A DNA stretch of 64,000 bases from Marinagarivorans cellulosilyticus (GCF_021655555.1 NZ_AP023086.1:4060685-4124684); one strand, 5' to 3'. Positions 7,643 through 17,534 are shown, numbered from the stretch's first letter. Program-made: numbers and translations. Notes: generated by a model not told the origin, from the sequence alone.

Positions 7643-9651
7643 GCAATAAACTCCTCTTCGTTGCGCACATCGAGCCCAATATCCTGCGCTTTTGTGAGTT
7701 TGCTGCCCGCTTTTGCCCCTGCCACCACTAAATAGGTTTTTGCCGACACACTACCCGCTACTTTAGCGCCCAACGCCAATAAGCGTTCTTTGGCTTCGCT
7801 GCGCCCCATAGTTTCTAACGTTCCCGTTAGTACTACGGTTTTACCCGCTAAAGGTTGATTTTGCGATACCGTCGGCGCTGGCCAATGCACTCCTGCAGCC
7901 TGCAAAGCCTCTAGTAAAGCTAAATTACTTTCTTGTTTAAAAAACAATTCGACATATTCAGCGACAACCGGCCCAACATCAGGAATTTCTTGCAGCTGTT
8001 CAGCCGTAGCTTGCGTAATGGCCTGCAAGCTACCTAGATGCTGTGCAAGCGTAGCCGCGGTTGTTTGGCCAACTTCTCGAATACCTAAGGCATATAAAAA
8101 GCGCGCCAAAGTCGTACTTTTACTTTTTTCTAATGCATCCAATAAGTTTTGGGCTGATTTCTCGGCCATGCGCTCTAAACCAACAAGCGGTACCAGTGTT
8201 AACTGGTATAAATCGGCAACATTAGCGATCAAGCCTTCATCAACCAATTGCTCTACGAGCTTATCGCCCAAACCATCAATATCCATCGCTTTACGGCTTG
8301 CAAAGTGCTTAATGGCCTCTTTACTTTGTGCTGCACACGATAAGCCACCGCTGCAGCGAATCACCGCTTCACCAGGAACTTGGCTAGTATCGGCACCACA
8401 AACAGGGCATTGCGCGGGAAATTCTATTGGGCTAGCCGTTTCAGGGCGGCGCTCGAGTACAACCTCGGCAATTTGTGGGATTACATCGCCTGCTCGACGA
8501 ATAATAACGGTATCACCCACCATCACCCCAAGGCGCTCCACTTCATCGCGGTTGTGCAGCGTGGCGTTCGCTACGGTAACACCGCCCACAAACACCGGCT
8601 CTAAGCGCGCAACAGGGGTAATCGCACCGGTACGCCCTACCTGAAATTCGACCGCTTTAAGGGTTGTCATTTCTTCTTGGGCGGGGAATTTTTGCGCGAT
8701 CGCAAAACGTGGCGCCCTTGCAACAAAACCTAAGCGACGCTGTAATGCAAAGTCATCAACCTTAAAAACCAAGCCGTCTATATCAAAAGGCAGAGCATCT
8801 CGCTTGGCTGCCATTCGAGTGTAATAGTCTAAGCAGCCTTCGATAGAGTCGACTTTCTCTGCAAGATCACTCACAACAAACCCTAAATCACGCAGTAATT
8901 GCAGGGTTTCAAAGTGCGTTGCCGGCAGCTCGCCATCAAACTCACCCACTGAATAAGCATTAAACACCAACGGCCTTGTTGCGGTAATGCGAGAATCCAA
9001 CTGCCTTAAGCTACCAGCTGCCGCATTGCGCGGGTTTACAAATGTTTTTTGGCCATTCTCACGCGCCGATTGGTTCAGCGCCTCAAACCCCTTTAAGGGC
9101 ATGTAAATTTCGCCGCGCACTTCAAGCACTGCAGGGTAATTACCGGCAAGCTTTAGCGGTACGTTTTTAAGGGTGCGAACATTCTGCGAAATATCTTCGC
9201 CGGTTGTGCCATCACCCCTTGTAGCTGCGCGCTCGAATAGCCCATCGCGATAGAGCAAACTTACCGCAAGGCCATCAAATTTTGGTTCGCACACATAATG
9301 TACCGCGATAGATGTTTTTAAGCGGTCTTGTATACGTCGATCAAAATCCCTCATATCATCGTCATTAAAGGCATTACCTAACGATAACATCGGCTGTAAA
9401 TGCGTTACGCTTTGAAAGCTATCGAGCGGGGTCGCTCCTACGCGCTGCGAGGGGGAATCGGGCGTTACCCAACTAGGGTGCTGCTGTTCGACATCCAATA
9501 ATTGACGCATTAAACGATCGTATTCTGCATCTGGAATAGAAGGCTCATCCTTTACATAGTAAGCAACGTTATGACGCTGGATTTCCTGTTTAAGGGCTTC
9601 GTACTGCTGTTGAATCACTGTGTCATTTTCCGTTAATACAGCTTCTGTCAT
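7621..9651 (-). CDS. ligA: NAD-dependent DNA ligase LigA
   Basis: Joins nicks in replication and repair, using NAD+. It has 676 residues, the usual length. In order: Ia domain, adenylation domain with the nucleophile motif CEPKFDG (Lys124), OB fold, a four-cysteine zinc finger (CPVCGAD through CSGGLSC), HhH repeats (about 500-590) and a C-terminal BRCT domain (GKTVVLTGTLETMGRSEA). ATG at 9651 follows GGAAAC. The longer frame to 9681 would begin inside a hairpin and adds an unlikely MAVCCFGNKK. It lies downstream of zipA and smc, the usual order in pseudomonads and relatives. A terminator-like hairpin separates it from zipA. Confidence 0.97.
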   Translation of the reverse strand: MTEAVLTENDTVIQQQYEALKQEIQRHNVAYYVKDEPSIPDAEYDRLMRQLLDVEQQHPSWVTPDSPSQRVGATPLDSFQSVTHLQPMLSLGNAFNDDDMRDFDRRIQDRLKTSIAVHYVCEPKFDGLAVSLLYRDGLFERAATRGDGTTGEDISQNVRTLKNVPLKLAGNYPAVLEVRGEIYMPLKGFEALNQSARENGQKTFVNPRNAAAGSLRQLDSRITATRPLVFNAYSVGEFDGELPATHFETLQLLRDLGFVVSDLAEKVDSIEGCLDYYTRMAAKRDALPFDIDGLVFKVDDFALQRRLGFVARAPRFAIAQKFPAQEEMTTLKAVEFQVGRTGAITPVARLEPVFVGGVTVANATLHNRDEVERLGVMVGDTVIIRRAGDVIPQIAEVVLERRPETASPIEFPAQCPVCGADTSQVPGEAVIRCSGGLSCAAQSKEAIKHFASRKAMDIDGLGDKLVEQLVDEGLIANVADLYQLTLVPLVGLERMAEKSAQNLLDALEKSKSTTLARFLYALGIREVGQTTAATLAQHLGSLQAITQATAEQLQEIPDVGPVVAEYVELFFKQESNLALLEALQAAGVHWPAPTVSQNQPLAGKTVVLTGTLETMGRSEAKERLLALGAKVAGSVSAKTYLVVAGAKAGSKLTKAQDIGLDVRNEEEFIAWLEQFE

Positions 9652-9670
9652 TTTTTTGTTTCCAAAACAA

Positions 9671-9692
9671 CAAACCGCCAATAGGCGGTTTG
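9671..9692 (-). terminator. Hairpin between zipA and ligA (possible attenuator)
   Basis: A perfect 9-base stem (9671-9679 with 9684-9692) around a 4-base loop, followed on the minus strand by TTGTTTTGG. It lies after the zipA stop and seven bases before the ligA ribosome binding site (9658-9663). It may terminate part of the smc-zipA transcript before ligA. Confidence 0.6.
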
Positions 9693-9717
9693 GAATCTAT
9701 ACACTGGCAAGGCTTGA

Positions 9718-10614
9718 TTAGCGATTAAGGCGACGTTTTCGCTCAAATTCAATAACACGTTGTCGGCAATGTTCAAACGTTTGCTGCGTCATCACACTGC
9801 GATGCTCATCTTTTAGCTCACCGTCTAGCGCTTCAGAAATAGCCTTGGCGGTGCGCGCCATTAAACCAAACGCTGCAACGCTATCGCCTCTGATAGGAAG
9901 CATCATAAACATGCTGATCCCAGGCGTGGAGAAATCTTCCATAGTCGTCAAATCAAAGGTGCCAGGCTTTACGATATTGGCCAAGCTAAACAAGACTTCA
10001 CCTGAGCCATCTTCGTTTTTGTGGCGATGAAAAATTTCCATATTGCCAAAACGCAAGTTTTGCTCGGTAAGCGTTTGCAGCAATGTTTCTCCGCTAAAAA
10101 GCTGCCCTTGATGGGCCATAACGTTAATAACAATAACCTCTTCTGGCTCCAAGGCTGGCTCGGCTACTTTAGCCTTAGGTTGAACGGCCGGCTCTTTAGC
10201 AGGAGCTTTAGCTGCTGGCGCTGCTGTGCGCGGTGGTGCCATCACCGCCAAGTCATCATCTAGATCGTCCAGGTTGCCCAATGTGGGTTCTAGGTGTTCA
10301 TCGGCAGAATCCATAAGCATTGTTGGTGCAGGCTCCGCTTTAGCATTAACGCCTGCCGTTTTTTTACTGGCCGCCAAAGAGCTTTTAAGGTTTACGTGTA
10401 AATTTGCGGCATCTTCTGGGTGCCGATACGCCGCCACACGGGCGCCACCGCTGGGGAATTCACTGCCGACATTTTCGTCATCAAGCCCTCCCTCTTCTGG
10501 CAAGCTATTTGACATATGAATGCGCTCTCTGCGAGCAGCACGCACACGCCGAATACCATCCAAAATGATTCCGACTATCAAAAGCACAATAATGACTGTT
10601 AACCATTCACGCAT
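9718..10614 (-). CDS. zipA: Cell division protein ZipA
   Basis: An inner-membrane anchor for FtsZ at the division ring. It has 298 residues. The N-terminal transmembrane helix (MREWLTVIIVLLIVGIILDG) is followed by basic residues, then a long Pro/Ala/Glu-rich flexible linker (about 50-155). The C-terminal FtsZ-binding domain has VINVMAHQGQLFSGETLLQ, FSLANIVKPGTFD and GISMFMMLPI. The order membrane helix, linker, globular domain is diagnostic. It lies ten bases downstream of smc and is transcribed with it. Confidence 0.95.
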   Translation of the reverse strand: MREWLTVIIVLLIVGIILDGIRRVRAARRERIHMSNSLPEEGGLDDENVGSEFPSGGARVAAYRHPEDAANLHVNLKSSLAASKKTAGVNAKAEPAPTMLMDSADEHLEPTLGNLDDLDDDLAVMAPPRTAAPAAKAPAKEPAVQPKAKVAEPALEPEEVIVINVMAHQGQLFSGETLLQTLTEQNLRFGNMEIFHRHKNEDGSGEVLFSLANIVKPGTFDLTTMEDFSTPGISMFMMLPIRGDSVAAFGLMARTAKAISEALDGELKDEHRSVMTQQTFEHCRQRVIEFERKRRLNR

Positions 10615-10624
10615 GGGGTTTCTC

Positions 10625-13600
10625 CTATAGTGCAGCCATTTCGGCTGCCTCTTCTACATTTACAGTAACCATACGAGAGCAACCTGGCTCGTGCATGGTT
10701 ACACCCATCAACTGATCCGCCATTTCCATAGCAATTTTGTTGTGAGTAATATAAATAAATTGAACTTGCGACGACATTTGCTCAACCATACGCGCGTATC
10801 GTCCTACGTTGGCATCGTCCAATGGTGCATCAACCTCATCCAACATACAAAACGGCGCTGGGTTTAACCGGAATATCGAGAAAACCAGTGCAATTGCCGT
10901 TAGTGCTTTTTCACCACCAGATAACAAATGAATGGTGCTGTTACGCTTGCCTGGTGGCCTTGCCATAATGGTAATGCCGGTATCCAGTAAATCTTCGCCG
11001 GTTAGCTCTAAATAGGCATGGCCGCCGCCAAAGACTTTAGGAAACAGCTCTTGCAGGCCGCTGTTAACTTGATCGAATGTCTCTTTAAAGCGCGTTCTTG
11101 TTTCTTTGTCAATTTTACGGATCGCATTTTCCAGTGTTTCTAATGCTTCCATAAGATCTTGATCTTGGTCGTCTAAGTAATTTTTACGCTCAGACTCGGT
11201 TTTATACTCATCAATAGCCGCGAGGTTAATCGGCCCTAAGCGAGATATTCTTGCCGCCACTTTTTCGAGCGCTTGCTCAAGATCGGCTTCTGCATCCTCT
11301 GGCAGCTCGGCCAATAGAATGTCTACGTTATAGTCATCTGCTTCTAGCTGATCGCGTAAGTTTTGCGCTTGAACGTCGTAGGTTTGACTTTCTAAACGCT
11401 CTTTTTCGAGGTTTGCACGTACAAACTGCACCTCTTGCTCAACAGTTAAACGCTCTTTTTCGGCGTTGCGCAAGGTTTCCTCCACACCCTCGACGGATTT
11501 TTTAGCTTCGAGTAACTGTTCTTCAACGGCAACGCGCTTTTGTAGGTGCGCTTCTAACTCTTCTTTGTGTAGCTCAACTGGCTCTGCACCCTCGGCAAGG
11601 CTATCGAGTAAACTTTGGCGTCGCTCCTCTAGCTTTGCGGTGTGCTCACTCAACCGAGATAAACCCTGCTTAACAGCTTGCAGCTGTGTACTGACCGCCT
11701 GGATACGCATAGCTAACTGATGAGCAGTATCTTTATCCTGACGCGCTTTTTGACGTGTATTTTCGAGTAAATCTTTATATTGATCACGCTTCGCTAATAG
11801 CTCTTCACGTGCGTGGGTATCCATTTCCATCGATTCAATCGCATCTTCAAGCTGCATGCGTGCTTGAGCGAGGCCCTCGGCTTCTAACTCTAATTGCTCT
11901 TTGGCTTCGTTAATTTCAGCGGTGACGCGATCTTTGCGTGCAAGTACCTGCTCGACTTTTACCGTATGAGCAGTAAGTTTGGTTTGGTCTTGCGACAAAA
12001 CCCGCTGGCTTTGATCTAACTGCTTTCGGGCTTCGTCGCGTGCAGCTTCGGAATCTTTAACGCCTTGCCTTGCTGTCTCTAACTCTATCGTCAGCGCTTC
12101 AATTTGCTCATCCTGAACATCAAGCTCACCTCTAAGCTGCTCTATTTCAGTTTGGCGCGCAATAACGCCGGCACCCGCGTCATCGGCTTTGACAAGATTC
12201 AGCCAATTGGGCCCCAACCAAACACCTTCGCGAGTAATCACGGATTCGTGTGCACACAAGTTAGCCTGTAGCGCTTTAGCGTGGGCTATATCGTCTGCCA
12301 TAAAGACAGTATTAAGTAAGCCCGCGATAGAGAAAGGACTATTGACTTGGCTTGCCAGTGAATCCGCTACAGCGCCTTCGCCCTTAACAACACCATCAGT
12401 AAAAACATTACAGTCACCGCTGGCCAGCGATTCATGCGCGTCAATAAGACTGCCTAAGTCGCTAACTCCAGCTACAGCCTGAATGCGCTTACCCAATACA
12501 ATTTCAACTGCACGATCCCAGCCACCGGCTACGGTTATTGACTCGGCTAATCGCGGCAACGAATCAATGCCTTGTGCTTTAAGCCAAGTGCTTAGGCCTT
12601 TGCCGCTACCTAAAGCCGATTGCTGCAACGCCTCAAGCGAAGATAAACGCCCTTTTCCTTTTTGATTCACACCTTGTAAGTTTGTTAACTGCGCCCGCAA
12701 GGTTTGCTCTTGTTCGCGCTGGACAGTAACTTTTTCGCTGTGCTCCTCTATTTGCAAACGCAGTTGCTCTAGCTCTTCTTGCGCCATCGCAACGCTTTCG
12801 CGCAGTTCCATTATTTCGTCTTCGACATCACCTAGCACCAACTCGCGCTTTTCGGCATCGAGTTTTTCGATGCGTGCCAATAAACGCTGCTGCACGGTTT
12901 CTAAGTGCTGTATGCGCGACTGCTGAACTTCTGCTTGTTGGCGCGGGGCTTGCGCCTTTTGGTTGAAAGCATCCCACTCTTGCTGCCAAGCCTGCATAGC
13001 TTCTTCAGCCTGTATGAGCTTTTCAGAAGAGAGCTCTGTTTCTTCTTCTAATAACTCTAATTCAGGCTCCATAACATGCAACTCAGCCTGCCAGCCTTCG
13101 GCTTTATCAGCATCTTGTTGATGGTGCAATGCCGCTTCGCGGCAGTCTTTTTCTGTTTGATCTAGGTCGACGCGCAGTTGTCGTTCACGGTCTTGCGAGT
13201 GCGCGATGGTTTGCTCTATACGCGCAATATCAGCACCAATAGCATAAAAGCGCTCTTGAACTTGATGATATTTGTCGCCTACTTCGGTAAAACGGACGCG
13301 TTGAGTCTCGATTGTGGTATCGATATTCACTTGTCGGGTTACGCCAGCTTCGACTTTAAGTTCTAACTCAGTAATGATGCCGTGCTTATTCTGCGATTTT
13401 TCGCGCAAGTGCAAATAGCGACGAGCTTGCAAATACGCTTTAAGGGAACGCTCTTCTTTTTTGTATTCGGAGTACTTTTCTGCCGCCTGAGCCTGACGCT
13501 CTAGCCGAGAGAGCTGACGCTCTAGCTCATCTCGGATGTCAGTCAGGCGCTCTAAGTTTTCATGGGTACGACGCATGCGGTTTTCAGTATCGCGCCGACG

Positions 13601-14125
13601 CTCTTTATATTTGGATATTCCCGCGGCCTCTTCAATAAAAACGCGAAGCTCTTCAGGCCGAGCCTCGATCAACTTAGAGATCATGCCCTGCTCGATAATC
13701 GCGTAGCTACGAGGCCCTAGGCCTGTCCCCAAGAAGATATCCGTGATGTCACGACGCCGACATTTAGTACCATTAAGATAGTAAATATTTTGGCTATCAC
13801 GCGTCACTTTTCGCTTAATTGAAATTTCGTTATAGGCGGCATATTCGCCTTTGAGCGTTTTATCGGTGTTATCAAACACTAGCTCAATAGAGGCTTGACC
13901 AACAGGCTTACGACCGTTGGAACCATTGAAAATAACATCTGTCATCGATTCGCCGCGCAGGTTTTTGGCGGAAGATTCCCCCATAACCCAGCGAACAGCA
14001 TCGATAATATTAGATTTACCACAACCATTAGGCCCAACCACAGCACACAAGTTGCTTGGAAAATGAACCGTTGTGGGGTCGACAAAGGATTTGAACCCTG
14101 CCAATTTAATGCACTTTAACCGCAT
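10625..14125 (-). CDS. smc: Chromosome partition protein Smc
   Basis: A condensin-type ATPase that compacts and segregates the chromosome. It has 1166 residues, the normal size. The N-terminal ATPase half has MRLKCIKLAGFKSF and Walker A GPNGCGKSN (31-39). Two long coiled coils flank a hinge (about 510-670, with GGWDRAVEIVLGKRIQAV). The C-terminal half has signature LSGGEKALTAIAL, Walker B FCMLDEVDAPLDD and the switch-like YITHNKIAME. The frame extends to a TTG at 14161. ATG 14125 matches the conserved family start and is used, although its ribosome binding site is weak. I see no scpA/scpB nearby. It heads the smc-zipA-ligA transcript. Confidence 0.97.
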   Translation of the reverse strand: MRLKCIKLAGFKSFVDPTTVHFPSNLCAVVGPNGCGKSNIIDAVRWVMGESSAKNLRGESMTDVIFNGSNGRKPVGQASIELVFDNTDKTLKGEYAAYNEISIKRKVTRDSQNIYYLNGTKCRRRDITDIFLGTGLGPRSYAIIEQGMISKLIEARPEELRVFIEEAAGISKYKERRRDTENRMRRTHENLERLTDIRDELERQLSRLERQAQAAEKYSEYKKEERSLKAYLQARRYLHLREKSQNKHGIITELELKVEAGVTRQVNIDTTIETQRVRFTEVGDKYHQVQERFYAIGADIARIEQTIAHSQDRERQLRVDLDQTEKDCREAALHHQQDADKAEGWQAELHVMEPELELLEEETELSSEKLIQAEEAMQAWQQEWDAFNQKAQAPRQQAEVQQSRIQHLETVQQRLLARIEKLDAEKRELVLGDVEDEIMELRESVAMAQEELEQLRLQIEEHSEKVTVQREQEQTLRAQLTNLQGVNQKGKGRLSSLEALQQSALGSGKGLSTWLKAQGIDSLPRLAESITVAGGWDRAVEIVLGKRIQAVAGVSDLGSLIDAHESLASGDCNVFTDGVVKGEGAVADSLASQVNSPFSIAGLLNTVFMADDIAHAKALQANLCAHESVITREGVWLGPNWLNLVKADDAGAGVIARQTEIEQLRGELDVQDEQIEALTIELETARQGVKDSEAARDEARKQLDQSQRVLSQDQTKLTAHTVKVEQVLARKDRVTAEINEAKEQLELEAEGLAQARMQLEDAIESMEMDTHAREELLAKRDQYKDLLENTRQKARQDKDTAHQLAMRIQAVSTQLQAVKQGLSRLSEHTAKLEERRQSLLDSLAEGAEPVELHKEELEAHLQKRVAVEEQLLEAKKSVEGVEETLRNAEKERLTVEQEVQFVRANLEKERLESQTYDVQAQNLRDQLEADDYNVDILLAELPEDAEADLEQALEKVAARISRLGPINLAAIDEYKTESERKNYLDDQDQDLMEALETLENAIRKIDKETRTRFKETFDQVNSGLQELFPKVFGGGHAYLELTGEDLLDTGITIMARPPGKRNSTIHLLSGGEKALTAIALVFSIFRLNPAPFCMLDEVDAPLDDANVGRYARMVEQMSSQVQFIYITHNKIAMEMADQLMGVTMHEPGCSRMVTVNVEEAAEMAAL

Positions 14126-14288
14126 AGAATACTGCTTAACTCTCGGATGCTGCTTTGACAATTAAACGGCGAATTCTACACCGATCAAGATAATAAAACC
14201 CTAATAACCCAGAAAAATTGACGAATAACTGGCATCAAAATAATACTTTAGTAATAGAGATGCCAATTACCCTTGCCAATAACAACGC

Positions 14289-15569
14289 CTAGGGCACCTT
14301 CTCGGCAATCACCAATGATTGGGAATCGATGCCATCGCCCAGAGAAACCGGACCTAAAGTTGCCTGCCAATCGCCCGATTGCGGCACAGGGCTTCCAGAT
14401 TTAGAAATACGAGCCAATAATTCCAGTTCGCTTGCCGTGGTCAAGTCCATGCCTGGCGCCATTGCCATAGAAGTGTCTAGGCGAATCGTCTTAGGTAAGT
14501 CAGCTACCGTTATACGCTGAATGGCCAAAGGCATTTTTGCCCCTTTCCATGCCCGCGCATAAACAAAAACTGTATCGCCAGGGCTCGCCGAAATGCCATC
14601 CGCGATAGAAACCGACACATCAAAGCCTTTATCAGCTGCTGCCGACTCTTGGTTTGCGGAAGTTTTTGCTACCTCACTTGGCTCGGAGGTTAAATCCTCC
14701 CCTGCTGCAATCGCCGCGCGCGCTGCCTTATTAATAGCCCCATCCAACGCTTGTGCCGAGCGACTATTCGGGTCTAGTTGCCCTTTAGCACGCTGCCAGA
14801 AAATAACCGCATTGCGGTAATCATTATTGTGGAAGGCTACCAAGCCACTCATTTCAAGCGCTTGATACATAAAAGGGGCGCCCTTCACGGCGATATCAGT
14901 AAAATGCGCCACCTCAGGGGTAACTTTATTACCTTCGCGAACAAATAGCGCTTGGGCCAGTTTAATCGCCATGGTGGGTGAGTTAGGCTCTATTTCTAGC
15001 AACTCCTTGTATGCAGATATCGCCTCGTCATAATCTTTTACAGCCATAGAGCGCTCAGCAAGCAGGTAACGCATTTGATGGTTTTCTGGCTGCTGTTTTA
15101 GACGGCTACGCACCGTTATCAATAGCTCTTTAGTAAATTGCTCGAACTCCGCTTGAGTTTTTGCAGGGTTATCACGCTCAGACTCCATCAAAGTGTATAT
15201 ATCCCAGTCCGGCTTAGCGCCCCACTGGAAATATAAAAAAGTTGCTAATAATGGCGCTGCAACAGCCAAACCCACCAATAAAATGCTGCCACCCGGGCGC
15301 GTAGAGACTTCGGTAAGGCCGTCTGATTCTACAACCAGCGTACGCTGAAGCTCTGTCTTAAGAGCGTTGTATTGATCTTGTTCGACATCGCCATTTTTAA
15401 GCAACCGATCCAAGTCATCCAAATGCTCTTTATAAAGCGCAGCTTGTGTCACATCGCGCCGAACAGGCTTTGAGGCCAAGCCACGCGTTAGCGGCAATTT
15501 AAAAATAGGCCACAAAATAAACACTGCGCCAAGCGCCGCCAGAATCAATACACCTTGCCAAAAAGCCAT
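14289..15569 (-). CDS. ccmI: Cytochrome c biogenesis protein CcmI
   Basis: A membrane-bound apocytochrome c chaperone of System I maturation. It has about 426 residues. Two transmembrane helices (about 5-22 and 90-110) bracket a cytoplasmic segment with the family's YKEHLDDLDR pattern. A periplasmic TPR domain (about 150-270, with RYLLAERSMAVKDYDEAISAYKELL) should bind the apocytochrome C-terminus, and a beta-rich C-terminal domain follows. The ATG at 15569 is correctly spaced from AGAAG; the GTG at 15575, touching the ccmH stop, is too close. It is the last gene of the ccm group and directly follows ccmH. Confidence 0.92.
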   Translation of the reverse strand: MAFWQGVLILAALGAVFILWPIFKLPLTRGLASKPVRRDVTQAALYKEHLDDLDRLLKNGDVEQDQYNALKTELQRTLVVESDGLTEVSTRPGGSILLVGLAVAAPLLATFLYFQWGAKPDWDIYTLMESERDNPAKTQAEFEQFTKELLITVRSRLKQQPENHQMRYLLAERSMAVKDYDEAISAYKELLEIEPNSPTMAIKLAQALFVREGNKVTPEVAHFTDIAVKGAPFMYQALEMSGLVAFHNNDYRNAVIFWQRAKGQLDPNSRSAQALDGAINKAARAAIAAGEDLTSEPSEVAKTSANQESAAADKGFDVSVSIADGISASPGDTVFVYARAWKGAKMPLAIQRITVADLPKTIRLDTSMAMAPGMDLTTASELELLARISKSGSPVPQSGDWQATLGPVSLGDGIDSQSLVIAEKVP

Positions 15570-15575
15570 AAACAC

Positions 15576-16079
15576 TTACTTCTTATTAGAATTTTTTGAT
15601 TGAGAGACAGCAACAGTGTCAGTTTCTTTTAAAAAACTTTCTAAACGCTCTTGCTCACCATCCGTTAGGCCACCATTACTATTAGGGGCTTTGCTTCGTC
15701 GATAGATAATGACCGATAGCACGCCAACGCCTAACAACAACATGAAAATTGGCCCGTACCAAAGGACATAGGTATTTTTTTGCAACCTAGGGCGGTACAA
15801 CACAAAATCACCATAGCGATCAACCATGAAATCGACAATTCCATCGTCAGTCTCACCCTCGGTAATCAAGCGGTGTAACTCTCTTCGAAGATCCTGCGCG
15901 ATTTGCGCATTCGAACCCGCTAGATTTTGGTTTTTACATTTGGGGCAACGCAACTCTTCAATAAAGTAGTTGTAGCGTTCAAGCCCACCTTCAACGTCAA
16001 ACTCGTAAGTATCAATGCCACTAAATACATCCGCGCTTAACAACAATAACAATATAAAAAATCCGACCTGCTTAAACAC
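15576..16079 (-). CDS. ccmH: Cytochrome c maturation protein CcmH
   Basis: A periplasmic thiol-redox protein that keeps the apocytochrome CXXCH cysteines reduced for haem attachment. It has 167 residues with a signal peptide, then LRCPKCKNQN holding the redox-active CXXC. The three-helix region is AQDLRRELHRLITEG with DFMVDRYGDFVLYRP. A C-terminal membrane helix (about 102-120) is followed by a polar tail. The start is GTG 16079 behind GGGGAC. It is separated from ccmG by about 3 kb holding two tRNA genes, aguB, aguA and a hypothetical gene, so ccmHI need their own promoter (the 16080-16230 region). Confidence 0.95.
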   Translation of the reverse strand: MFKQVGFFILLLLLSADVFSGIDTYEFDVEGGLERYNYFIEELRCPKCKNQNLAGSNAQIAQDLRRELHRLITEGETDDGIVDFMVDRYGDFVLYRPRLQKNTYVLWYGPIFMLLLGVGVLSVIIYRRSKAPNSNGGLTDGEQERLESFLKETDTVAVSQSKNSNKK

Positions 16080-16210
16080 TATTGTCCCCTTGATTAGCTC
16101 ATCGGTTTAAAGGTGGCGAAGTATACCCTGCTGCCCACATCCAGACCACCAAGCAAAAAGCTAGGCGATACCACCATTAAAGATTGCAAAAACAGCCATT
16201 TGTTTCATTG

Positions 16211-16259
16211 AAAAAAAATTAAAAAAAAACATTGACGCGCCTTCGAATATCCTTAAAAT
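16211..16259 (+). promoter_or_regulatory. Promoter of the tRNA-Val/tRNA-Asp unit
   Basis: A -35 box TTGACG (16232-16237), a 16-base spacer and a -10 box TAAAAT (16254-16259), preceded by a long A-rich tract (16211-16229) that could act as an UP element. A GC-rich discriminator follows, as is usual for stringently controlled tRNA promoters. The tRNA starts 15 bases after the -10 box. Confidence 0.75.
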
Positions 16260-16273
16260 GCGCGTCTCTCTTG

Positions 16274-16349
16274 GGGTGGTTAGCTCAGTTGGTAGAGCGG
16301 CGCCCTTACAAGGCGTAGGTCACAGGTTCGACCCCTGTACCACCCACCA
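16274..16349 (+). tRNA. tRNA-Val (anticodon UAC)
   Basis: A complete cloverleaf of 76 bases with encoded CCA. The acceptor stem is GGGTGGT with ACCACCC, the D arm is AGCTCAGTTGGTAGAGC, the anticodon loop is CTTACAA between GCGCC and GGCGT, and the T arm contains GGTTCGA. Confidence 0.97.
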
Positions 16350-16366
16350 TTTGATTTAAGTTCTGC

Positions 16367-16443
16367 GGACTGGTAGTTCAGTTGGTTAGAATACCGGCCT
16401 GTCACGCCGGGGGTCGCGGGTTCGAGTCCCGTCCAGTCCGCCA
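16367..16443 (+). tRNA. tRNA-Asp (anticodon GUC)
   Basis: A complete cloverleaf of 77 bases with encoded CCA. The acceptor stem is GGACTGG with CCAGTCC and discriminator G. The anticodon loop CTGTCAC gives GUC. The T arm contains GGTTCGAGTCC. It lies 17 bases after tRNA-Val and is surely co-transcribed. Open frames across it are spurious. Confidence 0.97.
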
Positions 16444-16580
16444 CTTAAAACAAAGCACCCAAGACCTTCAAAAGAAAATCTTCCCCGTTAAGCTCAACAT
16501 AAAAACCTTTACCCCCCCAACAAACCATGCGATCAACGACAACAATCGTCAACCGCACATTATTCCTACACCCCTACTTC

Positions 16581-17498
16581 CTATAGCGAATTCTCTCGCC
16601 AGCGCTTTACCAGGCCTGAGTATGCATCAACTCGACGGTCCCTAAAGTAAGGCCAGATTCTGCGCACAGCTTCGCTACGCTGCATATCAATTTCGGCCGA
16701 ATAAAAACCCTGCTCTTCAACGGGCGCCTTTACTAGCAGCTCCCCTTGCGGCCCAGCGACGAAACTCGTACCCCAAAACTGAATGCCCGAAGGCCCTGCA
16801 GGGTCGGCCTCAAAGCCCGTGCGGTTTGCCACTAAAGTAGGCAAGCCATTGGCCACTGCATGCGCTCGCTGAATTGTTACCCAAGCATCCTGCTGGCGAG
16901 CCTTTTCTGCTGCATCATCTGCCGGATCCCAGCCAATTGCCGTTGGATAAATCAGCATATCGGCGCCCGCGAGGGCCATTAACCGCGCAGCCTCTGGGTA
17001 CCACTGATCCCAGCACACAAGCACACCCAACTTACCAATTTGCGTCTGCACTGGCTTAAAGCCGTCAAATTCGGCATCAGCATCACCCGGCGTGAAATAA
17101 AATTTCTCGTAAAACCCCGGGTCGTCAGGGATATGCATTTTTCGAAAAATACCTGCACGCCCCAACTTACCATCAATCACCTGTGCCGTATTGTGGTAAA
17201 GCCCGGCAGCTCTTCGCTCAAACTGGGATATCACCATCACAACATCTAGCTCTGCAGCCAAGGCTTCGTAAGCGCTGTATGTCTCACCATCTAATGGTTC
17301 AGCCAAGTCGAAGCACTCAACGTCTTCTTGCTGACAAAAATACCTAGTTGCATGAAGCTCTTGAAGCACAACTAATTTACAACCATCTGCTGCAGCCCCG
17401 CGCACATGGCGCGCACAAACCTCGAAGTTTTCAGCTTTATTATCTGAAGCCACCGACAACTGTAAAACCGCAGCCTTAATTACGCCACTAGACGCCAT
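16581..17498 (-). CDS. aguB: N-carbamoylputrescine amidase
   Basis: Hydrolyses N-carbamoylputrescine to putrescine, CO2 and ammonia, the last step of the agmatine route. It has about 305 residues and belongs to the nitrilase superfamily, with the triad visible as LQELH (Glu47), FRKMHIPDDPG (Lys120) and VCWDQWYPEAAR (Cys162). The substrate-specific stretch GFYEKFYFTPGD is typical of AguB. ATG 17498 is preferred to the earlier TTG. It lies 36 bases after aguA, so the two enzymes form one unit. Confidence 0.94.
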   Translation of the reverse strand: MASSGVIKAAVLQLSVASDNKAENFEVCARHVRGAAADGCKLVVLQELHATRYFCQQEDVECFDLAEPLDGETYSAYEALAAELDVVMVISQFERRAAGLYHNTAQVIDGKLGRAGIFRKMHIPDDPGFYEKFYFTPGDADAEFDGFKPVQTQIGKLGVLVCWDQWYPEAARLMALAGADMLIYPTAIGWDPADDAAEKARQQDAWVTIQRAHAVANGLPTLVANRTGFEADPAGPSGIQFWGTSFVAGPQGELLVKAPVEEQGFYSAEIDMQRSEAVRRIWPYFRDRRVDAYSGLVKRWRENSL

Positions 17499-17534
17499 AT
17501 AAGTCACTCTCAACAACTCAATTAAAATTAAATA

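Noticed and set aside
7256..7735. 159-codon plus-strand frame over the SLT lipoprotein and ligA ends
   Set aside because: Antisense to two well-supported genes and without recognisable features.
16382..16645. 87-codon open frame starting inside tRNA-Asp
   Set aside because: It covers most of the tRNA and the end of aguB on the other strand; no ribosome binding site and no protein-like composition.
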